A stretch of 34,782 nucleotides of DNA from an uncultured Clostridia bacterium (GCA_934149165.1 CAKPDY010000017.1:1-34782); one strand, 5' to 3'. Shown: positions 16,421-26,409, counted from the stretch's first letter. The notes: generated by a model from the sequence alone, not told the origin. Made by a program: numbers and translations.

Positions 16421-17633
16421 TTATATATTTAAATTAGTTGCTTTTAATTGCATAAGTGTGTCTTTAGCAATTAATAATTCTTCATTAGTAGGTACAACAT
16501 ATAATATTGCAGTAGAATTATCAGCAGAAATTTTTCCTTCACAATTTACAACTGCATTATTTTTTTCTTCATCTATTTTAATTCCAAAGCACTGTAAGTA
16601 TTCACATATTTTTTTTCTTTCTTTTGGACCTTTTTCACCAACACCTGCTGTAAATGTTATTATATCAACTCCACCCATAGATACCATGTATTTAGCTATA
16701 TATTGTGCTACATTATAACAGAAATTGTCTAATGCTATTATTGCATTTTTATCTCCATCCATGGCTTCTGCTTCAATATCTCTGAAGTCAACAGATACTT
16801 CTGATATTCCATATACTCCTGATTTTTTGTTTAATATTTCGTCCATTTCATCTGGAGTATGATTGCGTAAGTTTGCTATATATGTAACTACAGAAGGGTC
16901 TAAATCTCCGCTTCTAGTTCCCATAGGTATTCCTCCGTAGTGGAGTAAATCCCATACTTGTGTCTATAGATTTACCATTTTTTATAGCACATATACTAGC
17001 TCCTTGACCTAAATGACAATTTATTATTTTTAAATCTTTTATTGACTTATTTACTAGTTCAGCAACTCTTTTTGATACATATTCATGTGATATTCCGTGA
17101 AAACCATATCTACGGATTTTGTATTGTTCATAATATTTATATGGTATAGGGTATATATAGCTTTCTTCTGGAATTGTTTTGTGAAATCCTGTATCAAATA
17201 CAGCTACATTTATTTTTCCTGGCATTAAGTTTATACAAGCTTCCATTCCAGATATAGAAGCGGGATTATGTAATGGTGCAAGGTCTATAATTGATTTTAA
17301 GCCATTTAAAACTTCTGGTGTAATAATTACAGGGTCTGTATATTTTTCACCTCCATGAACAACTCTGTGACCAATAGCATCTATTTCATTTAATGATGTT
17401 ATAACACCGTATTGTTCACTTAGCAATCTTTTTAATACAAATTTAATAGCTTTTTCATGGTTTGAAACAGGTCTTTCAAACTTATGTTTGCTATCTCCAA
17501 CTTTATGTGTTAAAAATGAATTAGATTGACCAATTCTTTCAAAATTTCCTTTTGCTAAAACAGTTTCCGTATTCATATCTATTAATTGATATTTTAGTGA
17601 TGAGCTACCACTATTTAGTACTAATATTTTCAT
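16421..17633 (-). pseudogene. ackA: second acetate kinase gene, single-base frameshift
   Basis: First frame 17633-16914 gives residues 1 to about 230 (LNSGSSSLKYQLIDM, YGFHGISHEYVSKR, CHLGQGASICAIKNGKSIDT, SMGFTPL) and then runs off into RRNTYGN and a stop. The family sequence resumes at once in another frame (MGTRSGDLDPS, 16924) and continues to the normal C-terminus VVPTNEELLIAKDT at 16421. An extra base within CTACGGAGG near 16935-16940 explains it: removing one restores TPL-GGIPMGTRSGD. Without the indel it would be a full paralogue of the neighbouring ackA. Either a real inactivating mutation or a sequencing/assembly error. Confidence 0.88.
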
Positions 17634-17728
17634 AAATTTGCAATCCTTTCTTTATTTAAATTAATATTTTTGTGTTATGTTAATAAAGTAGGAAAAGTAA
17701 AACGTCCAAAATTCCTTCTTTTTCTTTT

Positions 17729-18724
17729 TTAGTTTTGTGCTTGAACTGCTGTAATTGCTATAACACCTGCAATATCTTTGCTTGAACATCCTCTTGATAA
17801 GTCATTTACTGGTTTAGCAATTCCTTGACATAATGGGCCATATGCTTCTGCTTTAGCTAAACGTTGTACTAATTTATAACCAATGTTTCCTGCATCTAAA
17901 TCAGGAAATATTAATGTATTTGCTTTTCCTGCTACTGGGCTACCTGGTGCTTTTGAAGCAGCTATTTCTGGTATTATTGCTGCATCTAATTGTAGTTCTC
18001 CATCACATATTAAGTTTGGTTCTTTTTGTTTTAGTAATTTGGTTGCTTCAACAACTTTATCTGTTAATGGTGAATGTGCACTTCCATATGTAGAATATGA
18101 TAACATTGCTATTTTAGATTGTTTACCAACCAATTGTTCGAAACTTTTACTAGATGATATTGCAATTTCTGATAATGCTTCTGCATCAGGATATTCATTT
18201 AGTCCACTGTCTGAAAATACAAATATTCCATTTTCTCCATATTCACAATTAGGTACTACCATTACAAAAAATGCTGATACCAATTTTGTTCCAGGTGCTG
18301 TTTTTAATATTTGCAATGCTGGGCGCAAAGTATCTGATGTAGAGTGACATGCCCCTGATACTAATCCATCTCCATCTCCTTGTTTTACCATCATCATTCC
18401 AAAGTATATTTCATCTTTTATTATTTCCTTAGCTTTTTCTAAAGTCATTCCTTTAGATTTTCTTAATTCATAAAAAGCTGCAACATATTCATTATACTTT
18501 TCGCTTTCAATTGGGTTAATGATTGTTGCTTTTGTTATATTAAATCCTTTTTCTATTGCTTTGTTTTGTATTTGCTTTGCATCTCCTAGTAATATTATAT
18601 TTGCATAATCCTCTTTTAATGCTATAGAAGCGGCTTCAATTGTTCTTATATCAATTCCTTCTGGTAATATTATTGTTTTTTTATTTTGTCTTGCTTTGTT
18701 TTTTATATCTTGTATAAATGACAT
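17729..18724 (-). CDS. pta: phosphate acetyltransferase
   Basis: 331 residues, the usual length of the short form without N-terminal DRTGG domain. Motifs: KKTIILPEGIDIRTIEAA near 15-32, GLVSGACHSTSDTLRPALQI near 120-139, MLSYSTYGSAHSP, ELQLDAAIIPEIAASKAPGS and the C-terminal GPLCQGIAKPVNDLSRGCSS. Converts acetyl-CoA and phosphate into acetyl phosphate, which the adjacent acetate kinases turn into acetate and ATP. Ribosome binding site AAAGGAG. Order on the minus strand is pta, ackA2, ackA1, consistent with one acetate operon. Confidence 0.96.
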   Translation of the reverse strand: MSFIQDIKNKARQNKKTIILPEGIDIRTIEAASIALKEDYANIILLGDAKQIQNKAIEKGFNITKATIINPIESEKYNEYVAAFYELRKSKGMTLEKAKEIIKDEIYFGMMMVKQGDGDGLVSGACHSTSDTLRPALQILKTAPGTKLVSAFFVMVVPNCEYGENGIFVFSDSGLNEYPDAEALSEIAISSSKSFEQLVGKQSKIAMLSYSTYGSAHSPLTDKVVEATKLLKQKEPNLICDGELQLDAAIIPEIAASKAPGSPVAGKANTLIFPDLDAGNIGYKLVQRLAKAEAYGPLCQGIAKPVNDLSRGCSSKDIAGVIAITAVQAQN

Positions 18725-18749
18725 TTTTACATTTTTCTCCTTTCAATTT

Positions 18750-19391
18750 TTATTTAATTACTAATCCAAGTAACTTTGATAATTCTACTGCTTGGTATTC
18801 GTCAACTATTAATCCTTGCAAGTCTTGAGGCATAACAACTAACCCTGTAATATCACAGGTTGTAAAATCTATATCTTTCAAATTAGTTCTGTATAATTGT
18901 GTTCCTATTAAATTTGAATATTTGAATTCAACATTTTTTAGGTGTGCTTCTTGAATACTTGCATTTGATAATTTACATGAATGAAAACATACATCTCTAA
19001 AATGTGTTAATGACATATTTGAGTATGATAAGTTACTTTCATCAAATAGTGTGTTATACATATGTGAGTTTGTGAAATTGCAACCTACTAATTTACAATT
19101 TCTAAATACTGTTCTTATAAAATTGCATTCACTGAAGTCTGTATTAGAAAAGTCACAATTATCAAATATTACATCTGTAAATGTTACTTGGTTAAATTTG
19201 GCGTTTAAACATATTGATGCTAAAAATTCACATGTGTTGAATTCAATTTTGCAAGTATCTATATGTGCTTCATAACAGCCTTTGAATTTGCATCCTTGTA
19301 TGTCTAGTTCATTTTTTTGTGCTTCTATTATAATTCTTTTTATATTTGTACATTCTAGTAATTCTGATATGTCTATTCCTGGTATTTCCAT
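18750..19391 (-). CDS. pentapeptide-repeat protein
   Basis: 213 residues. From about 35 to 180 the sequence cycles every five residues with Phe/Leu or Cys at the centre (for example FDNCDFSNTDFSECNFIRTV, FRNCKLVGCNFTNSHMYNTL), predicting a right-handed quadrilateral beta helix. Short non-repeat ends. Such proteins are often DNA mimics or scaffolds, but the function of this one cannot be read from sequence. It is 25 nt upstream of pta on the same strand and may share its transcript. Unusually rich in Cys. Confidence 0.88.
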   Translation of the reverse strand: MEIPGIDISELLECTNIKRIIIEAQKNELDIQGCKFKGCYEAHIDTCKIEFNTCEFLASICLNAKFNQVTFTDVIFDNCDFSNTDFSECNFIRTVFRNCKLVGCNFTNSHMYNTLFDESNLSYSNMSLTHFRDVCFHSCKLSNASIQEAHLKNVEFKYSNLIGTQLYRTNLKDIDFTTCDITGLVVMPQDLQGLIVDEYQAVELSKLLGLVIK

Positions 19392-19550
19392 TTATTTTCC
19401 CCCAATTTTTTTATTAATCTTATGTGTATTTTTTTATATTAAAATATAGTTTTTTGTTTTAGTCAAGAGAAAGTTACTATTTTTTATTTTTTGTATATTT
19501 TTTTTATTTTTTTCACATAATAACTTTGAAGCGAATGGAGGTGTTTCATT

Positions 19551-19646
19551 ATGTCAGAAAAAAATAATAAAAATCAAAATAAGAACAATAATAAAAACAA
19601 TCAAAACAACAACAAAAACAACCAAAATAATAAAAATTGTGACTAG
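19551..19646 (+). CDS. Asn/Lys/Gln-rich 31-residue micro-protein
   Basis: ATG 19551 preceded by GGAGGTGTTTCATT (19537-19550), an excellent ribosome binding site and spacing. The sequence starts MSEKNNKNQNKNNN, continues with the same three residues and ends in Cys-Asp. 27 of 31 residues are Asn, Lys or Gln. An intrinsic terminator follows (19660-19690). It stands alone between divergent genes. Low complexity makes translation hard to prove, but start signals and terminator fit a real gene. A spore-associated peptide is one guess, unsupported. Confidence 0.6.
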   Translation: MSEKNNKNQNKNNNKNNQNNNKNNQNNKNCD

Positions 19647-19659
19647 TTTAATGTCTGTA

Positions 19660-19703
19660 TACCTATTATTTAAATATAATAGGTATTTACATTATAATTT
19701 TTT
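19660..19703 (+). terminator. terminator of the micro-protein gene
   Basis: TACCTATTAT (19660-19669) pairs with ATAATAGGTA (19676-19685), then TTTACATTATAATTTTTT. Confidence 0.65.
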
Positions 19704-19839
19704 GTAAGAATATAATTTAATAAAAAATATAAGAAGCGGAAATTATAAAATTTTGTTACTTTACTTTTAATTAGTACTTTGATGTAACTTTTTGTAACAT
19801 ATATTTTTAATTTTTGGCTTCTTATTTATTATATTAACA

Positions 19840-22740
19840 TTATTTCTCCAAAAATTTTTTTAGGAATTTTCCTGTGTAACTTCTTTCATTTTTACAAATT
19901 TGTTCTGGGGTACCAATTGCTATAACTTCTCCCCCATTTTCTCCGCCTTCTGGGCCTAAGTCTATTATGTGGTCACAAGTTTTTATTAGGTCTAAATTGT
20001 GTTCTATAACTACTATTGTGTTTCCTGTATCTACTAGTCTTTGAAGTATATCTACCAAGCGATGAACATCTGCTATGTGAAGTCCTGTTGTAGGTTCATC
20101 TAAAATATATAATGTTTTTCCGGTTGCTCTTTTAGATAATTCTGTAGCTAATTTTACACGTTGAGCTTCACCACCAGATAGTGTTGTTGATGGTTGTCCA
20201 AGTTTTATATATCCTAATCCAACATCATATAATGTTTGTATTTTTTGTTTTATTTTAGGTATATTTTTAAAGAATTCTAAAGCTTCTTCTACTGTCATAT
20301 CTAATACATCTGCTATTGTTTTATCTTTATATTTTACTTCTAGAGTTTCATGGTTATAACGTTTTCCTTTGCATACTTCGCATGGCACATATATATCTGG
20401 TAAGAAGTGCATTTCAATTTTTATAACACCATCTCCAGAACAACTTTCACATCTTCCGCCTGAAACATTAAAACTAAATCTTCCTTTTTGATATCCACGT
20501 AATTTAGCTTCATTAGTTCCTGCAAATAAATCCCTTATTATATCGAAAACGCCTGTATATGTTGCAGGATTTGAACGTGGGGTTCTTCCTATTGGTGATT
20601 GATCTATATTTATTATTTTATCTATATTTTCTAGTCCTTTTATTTTCTTACATTTACCTGGTTTTTCATTAGAACCATTTAAATCTCTAGCAATTGTTTT
20701 GTATAATACTTCATTTATTAAAGTACTTTTACCTGAACCTGATACACCTGTAACACAATTGAATACTCCTAATGGAATTTTTACAGTAACATTTTTTAAA
20801 TTGTGTTCTGTAGCTCCAATTATTTCTATACATTTTCCTTTTACAGGTTTTCTTCTTTTTTCAGGAACTTTAATTTGCTTTTTACCACTTAAATATTGAC
20901 CAGTTATAGAGTCTGAAATTAATTTTATTTCTTCTGCAGTTCCTTGTGCCATAACTTTACCACCATGAACACCAGCGCCTGGACCTATATCTATAATTTG
21001 ATCTGCAGCATACATTGTATCTTCATCATGTTCTACTACTAATACTGAATTTCCTAAATCTCTTAGTTTTTTCAAAGTTGCAATTAGTTTTTCATTATCT
21101 CTTTGATGTAATCCAATACTTGGTTCATCTAAAATATACAATACACCTGTTAAACCTGCACCTATTTGTGTTGCCAAACGTATTCTTTGGGCTTCACCAC
21201 CAGATAATGTACCTGCACTTCTTGATAGTGTTAAATATTCTAAACCTACATCAATTAAAAATTGAAGTCTTTTATGCATTTCTTTTAAAATTTGATCAGA
21301 AATCATAGCATCCTTTTTTGATAATTGTAAATTTGATAAATACTCTTTAATTTTATTTATTGGCATATCTGTTAGTTCGTTTATATTTTTGTCCCCAACT
21401 TTTACAGATAATACTTCTTTTTTTAATCTTGCACCATTACATTCATCACAATCACTATTACTCATATACATCTCATAAAAATCACGCATTCCTTGTGATT
21501 TAGTTTCATTGTAACGTCTTTCAAGTGTTGGAATAACCCCTTCAAAGCTTTGAGTAAATTTACGAGTACCTGTAGCAGATTGAAATTCAAAATCTATTTT
21601 TTCGTCACCTGTTCCATACAAAATTTTTTCCATAAATGAACGAGGTAAATCTTTTATTGGTTTACGTATATCTACACCATAATGTTTAGCAATACTTTCA
21701 AAATACATTTTTGCCATAGTATCGCCTTTTTTCATAGTACTTGCACCAAATGCTTTAACTCCATCATATAAAGTTTTAGTTTTATCTGGAATAATTAAAT
21801 CTTCATCCATTTTCATTAAATAACCTATACCTGTACATTTTGAACATGCACCAAATGGATTGTTAAATGAAAATAGACTTGGTGTCAATTCAGGAAAACT
21901 AAACCCACAATCAGGACACGCATAATTTTGGCTAAATAACATTTGTGCTGAATCTTCATCTGAACTTATTATATTAGCTGTTTTTACTATATTAGAAAGA
22001 TTTTTTATAGATTCATTTGGTATATAAGCTACATCAATTGCAACTAAATTATCTGCATGTTTTAATGCAAGTTCTACAGATTCTGCTAATCTGCTTCTTA
22101 TGTCAGGTTTTATAATTAATCTATCTATTATTAATTCTATATTATGTTTTTTCTTTTTATCAATAGAAATTTCATCAGACAATTCTATTGGTTCACCATC
22201 AATTCTAGCACGTGTAAAACCCTGTTTTTGAAAGTTTTGAAGAAGTTTTACATATTCGCCTTTTCTATTTCTTACAACAGGAGCTAAAACTTGAATTTTT
22301 GTTTCTTCAGGTAAAGACATTATTGTTTCCAATATTTGATCTATTGATTGTTTTTCTATTTTTTTACCACAATGAGGACAATATGGAACACCAATTCTTG
22401 CATATAATAAACGAATATAATCGTATATTTCTGTTACAGTTCCTACTGTAGAGCGTGGGTTTTTTGATGTAGTTTTTTGATCTATTGAAATTGCTGGTGA
22501 TAAACCATCTATTGATTCAACATTAGGTTTTTCCATTAGTCCTAAGAATTGTCTTGCATATGATGATAAGCTTTCTACATATCTTCTTTGCCCTTCTGCA
22601 TATAAAGTATCAAATGCGAGTGAAGATTTTCCTGAACCTGATAAACCTGTTATTACTACTAATTTGTCTCTTGGTATTTCTAAATTTATATTTTTTAAAT
22701 TATGCTCTTTTGCTCCTTTAATTATTATTTTATCATTCAT
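19840..22740 (-). CDS. uvrA: excinuclease ABC subunit A
   Basis: 966 residues, full length. Two ABC ATPase modules: Walker A GLSGSGKSSLAFDTL near 32-46 and GVSGSGKSTLINEVL near 660, signatures LSGGEAQRIRLATQIG near 510 and LSGGEAQRVKLATELS near 850, Walker B LYILDEPS/LYILDEPTTGLH. Zinc-binding cysteines include CPDCGFSFPELTPSLFSFNN followed by CSKC, and CESCSGDG with CEVC further on. It scans DNA for lesions with UvrB and loads it for nucleotide excision repair. Start ATG 22740 has AAGGGGG upstream. uvrB is nearby, separated only by ddh. The upstream region carries two 45-nt elements. Confidence 0.98.
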   Translation of the reverse strand: MNDKIIIKGAKEHNLKNINLEIPRDKLVVITGLSGSGKSSLAFDTLYAEGQRRYVESLSSYARQFLGLMEKPNVESIDGLSPAISIDQKTTSKNPRSTVGTVTEIYDYIRLLYARIGVPYCPHCGKKIEKQSIDQILETIMSLPEETKIQVLAPVVRNRKGEYVKLLQNFQKQGFTRARIDGEPIELSDEISIDKKKKHNIELIIDRLIIKPDIRSRLAESVELALKHADNLVAIDVAYIPNESIKNLSNIVKTANIISSDEDSAQMLFSQNYACPDCGFSFPELTPSLFSFNNPFGACSKCTGIGYLMKMDEDLIIPDKTKTLYDGVKAFGASTMKKGDTMAKMYFESIAKHYGVDIRKPIKDLPRSFMEKILYGTGDEKIDFEFQSATGTRKFTQSFEGVIPTLERRYNETKSQGMRDFYEMYMSNSDCDECNGARLKKEVLSVKVGDKNINELTDMPINKIKEYLSNLQLSKKDAMISDQILKEMHKRLQFLIDVGLEYLTLSRSAGTLSGGEAQRIRLATQIGAGLTGVLYILDEPSIGLHQRDNEKLIATLKKLRDLGNSVLVVEHDEDTMYAADQIIDIGPGAGVHGGKVMAQGTAEEIKLISDSITGQYLSGKKQIKVPEKRRKPVKGKCIEIIGATEHNLKNVTVKIPLGVFNCVTGVSGSGKSTLINEVLYKTIARDLNGSNEKPGKCKKIKGLENIDKIINIDQSPIGRTPRSNPATYTGVFDIIRDLFAGTNEAKLRGYQKGRFSFNVSGGRCESCSGDGVIKIEMHFLPDIYVPCEVCKGKRYNHETLEVKYKDKTIADVLDMTVEEALEFFKNIPKIKQKIQTLYDVGLGYIKLGQPSTTLSGGEAQRVKLATELSKRATGKTLYILDEPTTGLHIADVHRLVDILQRLVDTGNTIVVIEHNLDLIKTCDHIIDLGPEGGENGGEVIAIGTPEQICKNERSYTGKFLKKFLEK

Positions 22741-22909
22741 TTTTTATATTTCCCCCTTGCACAATTTATTTTAGTATTAGTATCTGTTTATATAATTGTT
22801 ATTATAACATATTTTTTTATAAATGTGTATATGTTTTTAGTGGATAAGTTTACTTAATTAGTTGTGATTTATATTATTTTTTTATAGTAAGGACTTATTG
22901 TATGGTTTA

Positions 22910-22954
22910 CTTTACATAACTCAAAAATAATTCCTTGGTCGTCAACTTATTATG
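22910..22954 (-). repeat. bipartite 45-nt element, copy R4
   Basis: Minus strand: CATAATAAGTTGAC, 9 nt, ATTAT, 8 nt, TATGTAAAG (last base differs from the other copies). 169 nt upstream of the uvrA start, same orientation as uvrA. Confidence 0.75.
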
Positions 22955-23027
22955 TAATTATATGTCAGTATTATTTTTCTTTGTATAACAATATGTTCCA
23001 TAATATCTGATATTATATGGTACACTT

Positions 23028-23072
23028 GTTTACATATTTCCTGAATAATTTTGCAGGTGTCAACTTGTTATG
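23028..23072 (-). repeat. bipartite 45-nt element, copy R3
   Basis: Minus strand: CATAACAAGTTGAC, 9 nt, ATTAT, 8 nt, TATGTAAAC. Its interior CCTG/CAGG can form a short hairpin around ATTAT. Starts 118 nt from R4, same orientation. Confidence 0.75.
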
Positions 23073-23371
23073 TCTTGTTATGGTTTATATCATACTTTCC
23101 CCTGTATACAGCAATATTAACTTAATACTTTTGCCTCTCTTGTTTTTAGTTTATAATTCATAGTTAAACTGTTTTATCCTATATTAAACAAAAATATAGA
23201 GCAAATAATTTTACAACAACTTATATAGCAGTTATAAAATCTTTACTCTATATTTCTGGTAATGTTATTGTATATACTATTAGTACATACATTTTAAAAA
23301 GTTTTAATTTCCTGTTCTTTCTGGATTATACACATATTAATAAAATTTTTCAATATTTCCTAATATCTTGA

Positions 23372-24379
23372 TTATAACATTTCTTTTATTTGCTCTTCTC
23401 TATTTTTAATACTTAATAAAGTAACAGGCACATCTAGTACCGTTTTACAGCCTCTTTCACCTTTATTATACATTTTACAAGCAGCTCTTGCATATGAAAT
23501 TAATACTGATGCTGTAAATTCTGGATTTGATTCTAGTTTTAATGAATATTCCATTACTTGATTTGTTGATATTCCTGTATTTCCGCTTCTTATTACAAAT
23601 CCTCCATGTGGCATTTTACTATGATTTTTTTGCAATTCTTCTTCGGTTATAAAATTTACTGTTGTATTATAATCTGCAAAATAATTTGGCATATTTATAA
23701 TTTCTTTTTCTATTTTTTCTTTATCTGCTCCATCTTCTGCCACTACATAACATACTCTATAATGTTTTTGTCTTGTAGTTAATTCAGGTTGTTTCCCGCT
23801 TCTAGCTAATTCAACAGCTTCATCATATGGTATTGTATATTGTTTTGCATCTTTTACTCCTTCAATTCTCCTTATAGCATCTGAATGCCCCTGGCTTACT
23901 CCTTCTCCCCAAAATGTATATGTTTTTCCATTAGGTAATATTGCATTCATATATGCTCTGTTAATTGAAAATAATCCTGGATCCCAACCTACTGATATAA
24001 TAGAAATATGTTGTTCATCTGGTGTATTTCCTGCTAAGTCTGCATTATTAACATTATTGTAATATTCAGGTATTTTTGCATGTGTGTCAAAACTATCTAT
24101 TGTATTAAACATTTTTGCAAACTGTGGACCTTGTATAGGTAAGTCTGTAGCTGAACCTCCACATAAAATTACAACATCTATTTTGTTTTTCCATTTTTCT
24201 ATCTCATTAATTTGTATAACAGGAACATTTGACTTTGTTTCTATATTTGCTCTTCTTGAAATTATACAAACCAATTCCATATCTTCATTTTTTGTAATTT
24301 CACTTTCTACACCTTTCCCTAAATTGCCATATCCACATATAGCTACTTTATATCTTTTATTTGGTGTTTTGTTTTCCAT
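23372..24379 (-). CDS. ddh: meso-diaminopimelate D-dehydrogenase
   Basis: 335 residues. N-terminal NADPH Rossmann motif VAICGYGNLGKGVESEI near 12-28, then LCGGSATDLPIQGPQFAKMF, SFDTHAKIPEYY, SVGWDPGLFSINR, FWGEGVSQGHSDAIRRIEGV and the C-terminal HGGFVIRSGNTG, all typical of Ddh. It reductively aminates tetrahydrodipicolinate to meso-diaminopimelate in one step, supplying lysine and peptidoglycan precursors. Lies 11 nt after uvrB on the same strand with ribosome binding site AGGAGG, so probably co-transcribed with it. The placement between uvrB and uvrA is unusual. Confidence 0.95.
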   Translation of the reverse strand: MENKTPNKRYKVAICGYGNLGKGVESEITKNEDMELVCIISRRANIETKSNVPVIQINEIEKWKNKIDVVILCGGSATDLPIQGPQFAKMFNTIDSFDTHAKIPEYYNNVNNADLAGNTPDEQHISIISVGWDPGLFSINRAYMNAILPNGKTYTFWGEGVSQGHSDAIRRIEGVKDAKQYTIPYDEAVELARSGKQPELTTRQKHYRVCYVVAEDGADKEKIEKEIINMPNYFADYNTTVNFITEEELQKNHSKMPHGGFVIRSGNTGISTNQVMEYSLKLESNPEFTASVLISYARAACKMYNKGERGCKTVLDVPVTLLSIKNREEQIKEML

Positions 24380-24390
24380 AATTATACCTC

Positions 24391-26341
24391 CTATTCTGTC
24401 AATTCTTTAATTTTATCACGTAATTCAGCAGCTTTTTCAAATTCCATTTTAGCAGCATGTTCTAACATTTCATCTGTTAATTTATTTATTAATTCTTCAA
24501 TTGTTGTATTACTATCTAATTTATATTCTTCTTGTGTTTCTTCTATTACACTTGCTTTTATAGTATCACGTATTGATTTTTTTATAGTTTGAGGTGTTAT
24601 TCCGTGTTCTTCGTTGTATTTCATTTGAATTTTACGTCTTCTGTTTGTTTCAGTAATTGCCTTTTCCATTGAATCTGTTAATTCATCAGCATACATTATA
24701 ACCCTACCATCTGTATTTCTTGCGGCACGTCCAATTGTTTGTATTAATGAACGTTCTGAACGTAGGAAACCTTCTTTATCTGCATCTAGTATTGCTACTA
24801 GCGAAACTTCTGGTATATCTAACCCTTCTCTTAATAAGTTTATTCCTACTAATACATCAAATTCACCTTTACGTAAATCATGTATTATTTCCATTCTTTC
24901 AAGAGCTTTTATATCTGAATGCATATAACGTACTTTTATATCTATACTTGATAGATATGAGGTTAAGTCCTCAGCCATTTTTTTAGTTAAAGTAGTAACT
25001 AATACTCTCTCCCCTTTTTCAACTGTTAAACGAATTTGTGTTATTAAATCATCTATTTGATTTGTTACTGGTTTTACTTCTATTTTCGGATCTAATAAAC
25101 CTGTTGGACGAATTACTTGCTCTACAACATTTCCTTTTGAATGTTCTTTTTCGTAATCTGCAGGTGTTGCACTAACAAATACTACTTGATTTATTCTTTG
25201 TTCAAATTCGTTAAAAGTTAAAGGTCTATTATCAAATGCTGATGGTAATCTAAAACCATAATTTACTAATGATTCTTTTCTTGCTCTATCACCATTGTAC
25301 ATAGCTCGTACTTGTGGTATTGTAGCATGAGATTCATCTATTAATAATAAAAAGTCTTTAGGAAAATAATCAAATAATGTGTATGGTGGACTTCCTTCCG
25401 GTCTACCACTTATATGTCTTGAATAATTTTCTATTCCTTGACAAAAACCTGTTTCTCTCATCATTTCCATATCGAAATTAGTACGTTCTTCTATTCTTTG
25501 TGCCTCAATTAATTTCCCTTGTGACTTAAAAAACTCTACTCTTTTATTTTTCTCTTCTTCAATTGTTATTAATGCTTTATCTAATTTTTCTCTACTTGTA
25601 ACATATTGAGATGCTGGTGGAATTAATACATGACTTCTTAAACCTGTTGCTTTACCGGTTAATGGATTAATTTCATGTATTTTTTCAATTTCATCACCCC
25701 AAAACTCAATTCGTAATGCTGACTCACTTTGTGATGATGGATATATTTCAAGTACATCTCCTTTTGCTCTAAAAGTTCCTCTTTTGAAATCTAATTCATT
25801 TCTAGAGTATTGCATTGATACTAATTTTCTCATTACATCATCTCTTGATTTTTGCATGTTTGGGCGAAGTGATAACATCATTTCTTGGTAATCTATTGGG
25901 TCACCTAAACCATATATGCATGATACAGAAGCTACTATAATTACATCTTTTTTTTCAAATAATGCTAGTGTTGCAGAATGACGTAGTTTATCTATTTCAT
26001 CATTTATAGATGAGTCTTTTTCTATATATGTATCTGATGCTGGAATATAGCTTTCTGGCTGGTAGTAATCGTAATATGATACAAAATACTCAACATTGTT
26101 CTCTGGGAAGAACTCTTTGAATTCCGAATACAACTGACCGTGCTAAGGTTTTGTTATGTGCTAACACTAGTGTTGGTTTCTGTACTTTTTGTATTATGTT
26201 AGCCATTGTGAAGGTCTTTCCTGAACCTGTAACTCCTAGAAGCGTCTGGAATTTCTTGCCTTCTTTAATTCCATTTGATAAGTATTCAATTGCTTGTGGT
26301 TGGTCTCCTGTTGGCTTGTAATCTGAATGTAACTTAAACAT
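24391..26341 (-). pseudogene. uvrB: excinuclease ABC subunit B, single-base frameshift
   Basis: The N-terminal frame (26341-26090) has FKLHSDYKPTGDQPQAIEYL and Walker A LLGVTGSGKTFTMANII, then loses frame after LVLAHNKTLA. The remaining 580 residues (from about 26133) continue with LYSEFKEFFPENNVEYFVSY, the beta-hairpin YYQPESYIPASDTYIEKDSS, LLLIDESHATIPQ, VFVSATPADYE, the helicase motif RSERSLIQTIGRAARN and a C-terminal UVR domain. The break is at GCACGGTCAG near 26135-26142: one base too many. Without the indel the protein is of normal length. UvrB is the damage-verifying helicase of excision repair. Loss would be severe, so a sequencing error is a real possibility. Confidence 0.93.
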
Positions 26342-26409
26342 GTTTTCACTTCCTTTTTTGTTTATATTTCAAGCTTTTTCCGTGATTTATGTACTATGTT
26401 CTTTATTAA

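Larger units (their letters stand above)
22741..23371. other. 630-nt intergenic region upstream of uvrA
   Basis: No coding frame supported. It contains elements R3 and R4, and a 10-bp inverted repeat AAATATAGAG/CTCTATATTT (23192-23201, 23246-23255) that may end transcription of ddh. Confidence 0.6.

Noticed and set aside
22910..23072. 45-nt elements as dif sites
   Set aside because: The right block TATGTAAAC resembles the XerD arm of Bacillus dif, but the other arm and the 6-bp centre are absent and four copies exist.
17883..25000. plus-strand frames opposite pta, uvrA, ddh and uvrB
   Set aside because: They lie wholly inside conserved minus-strand genes and have no family features.
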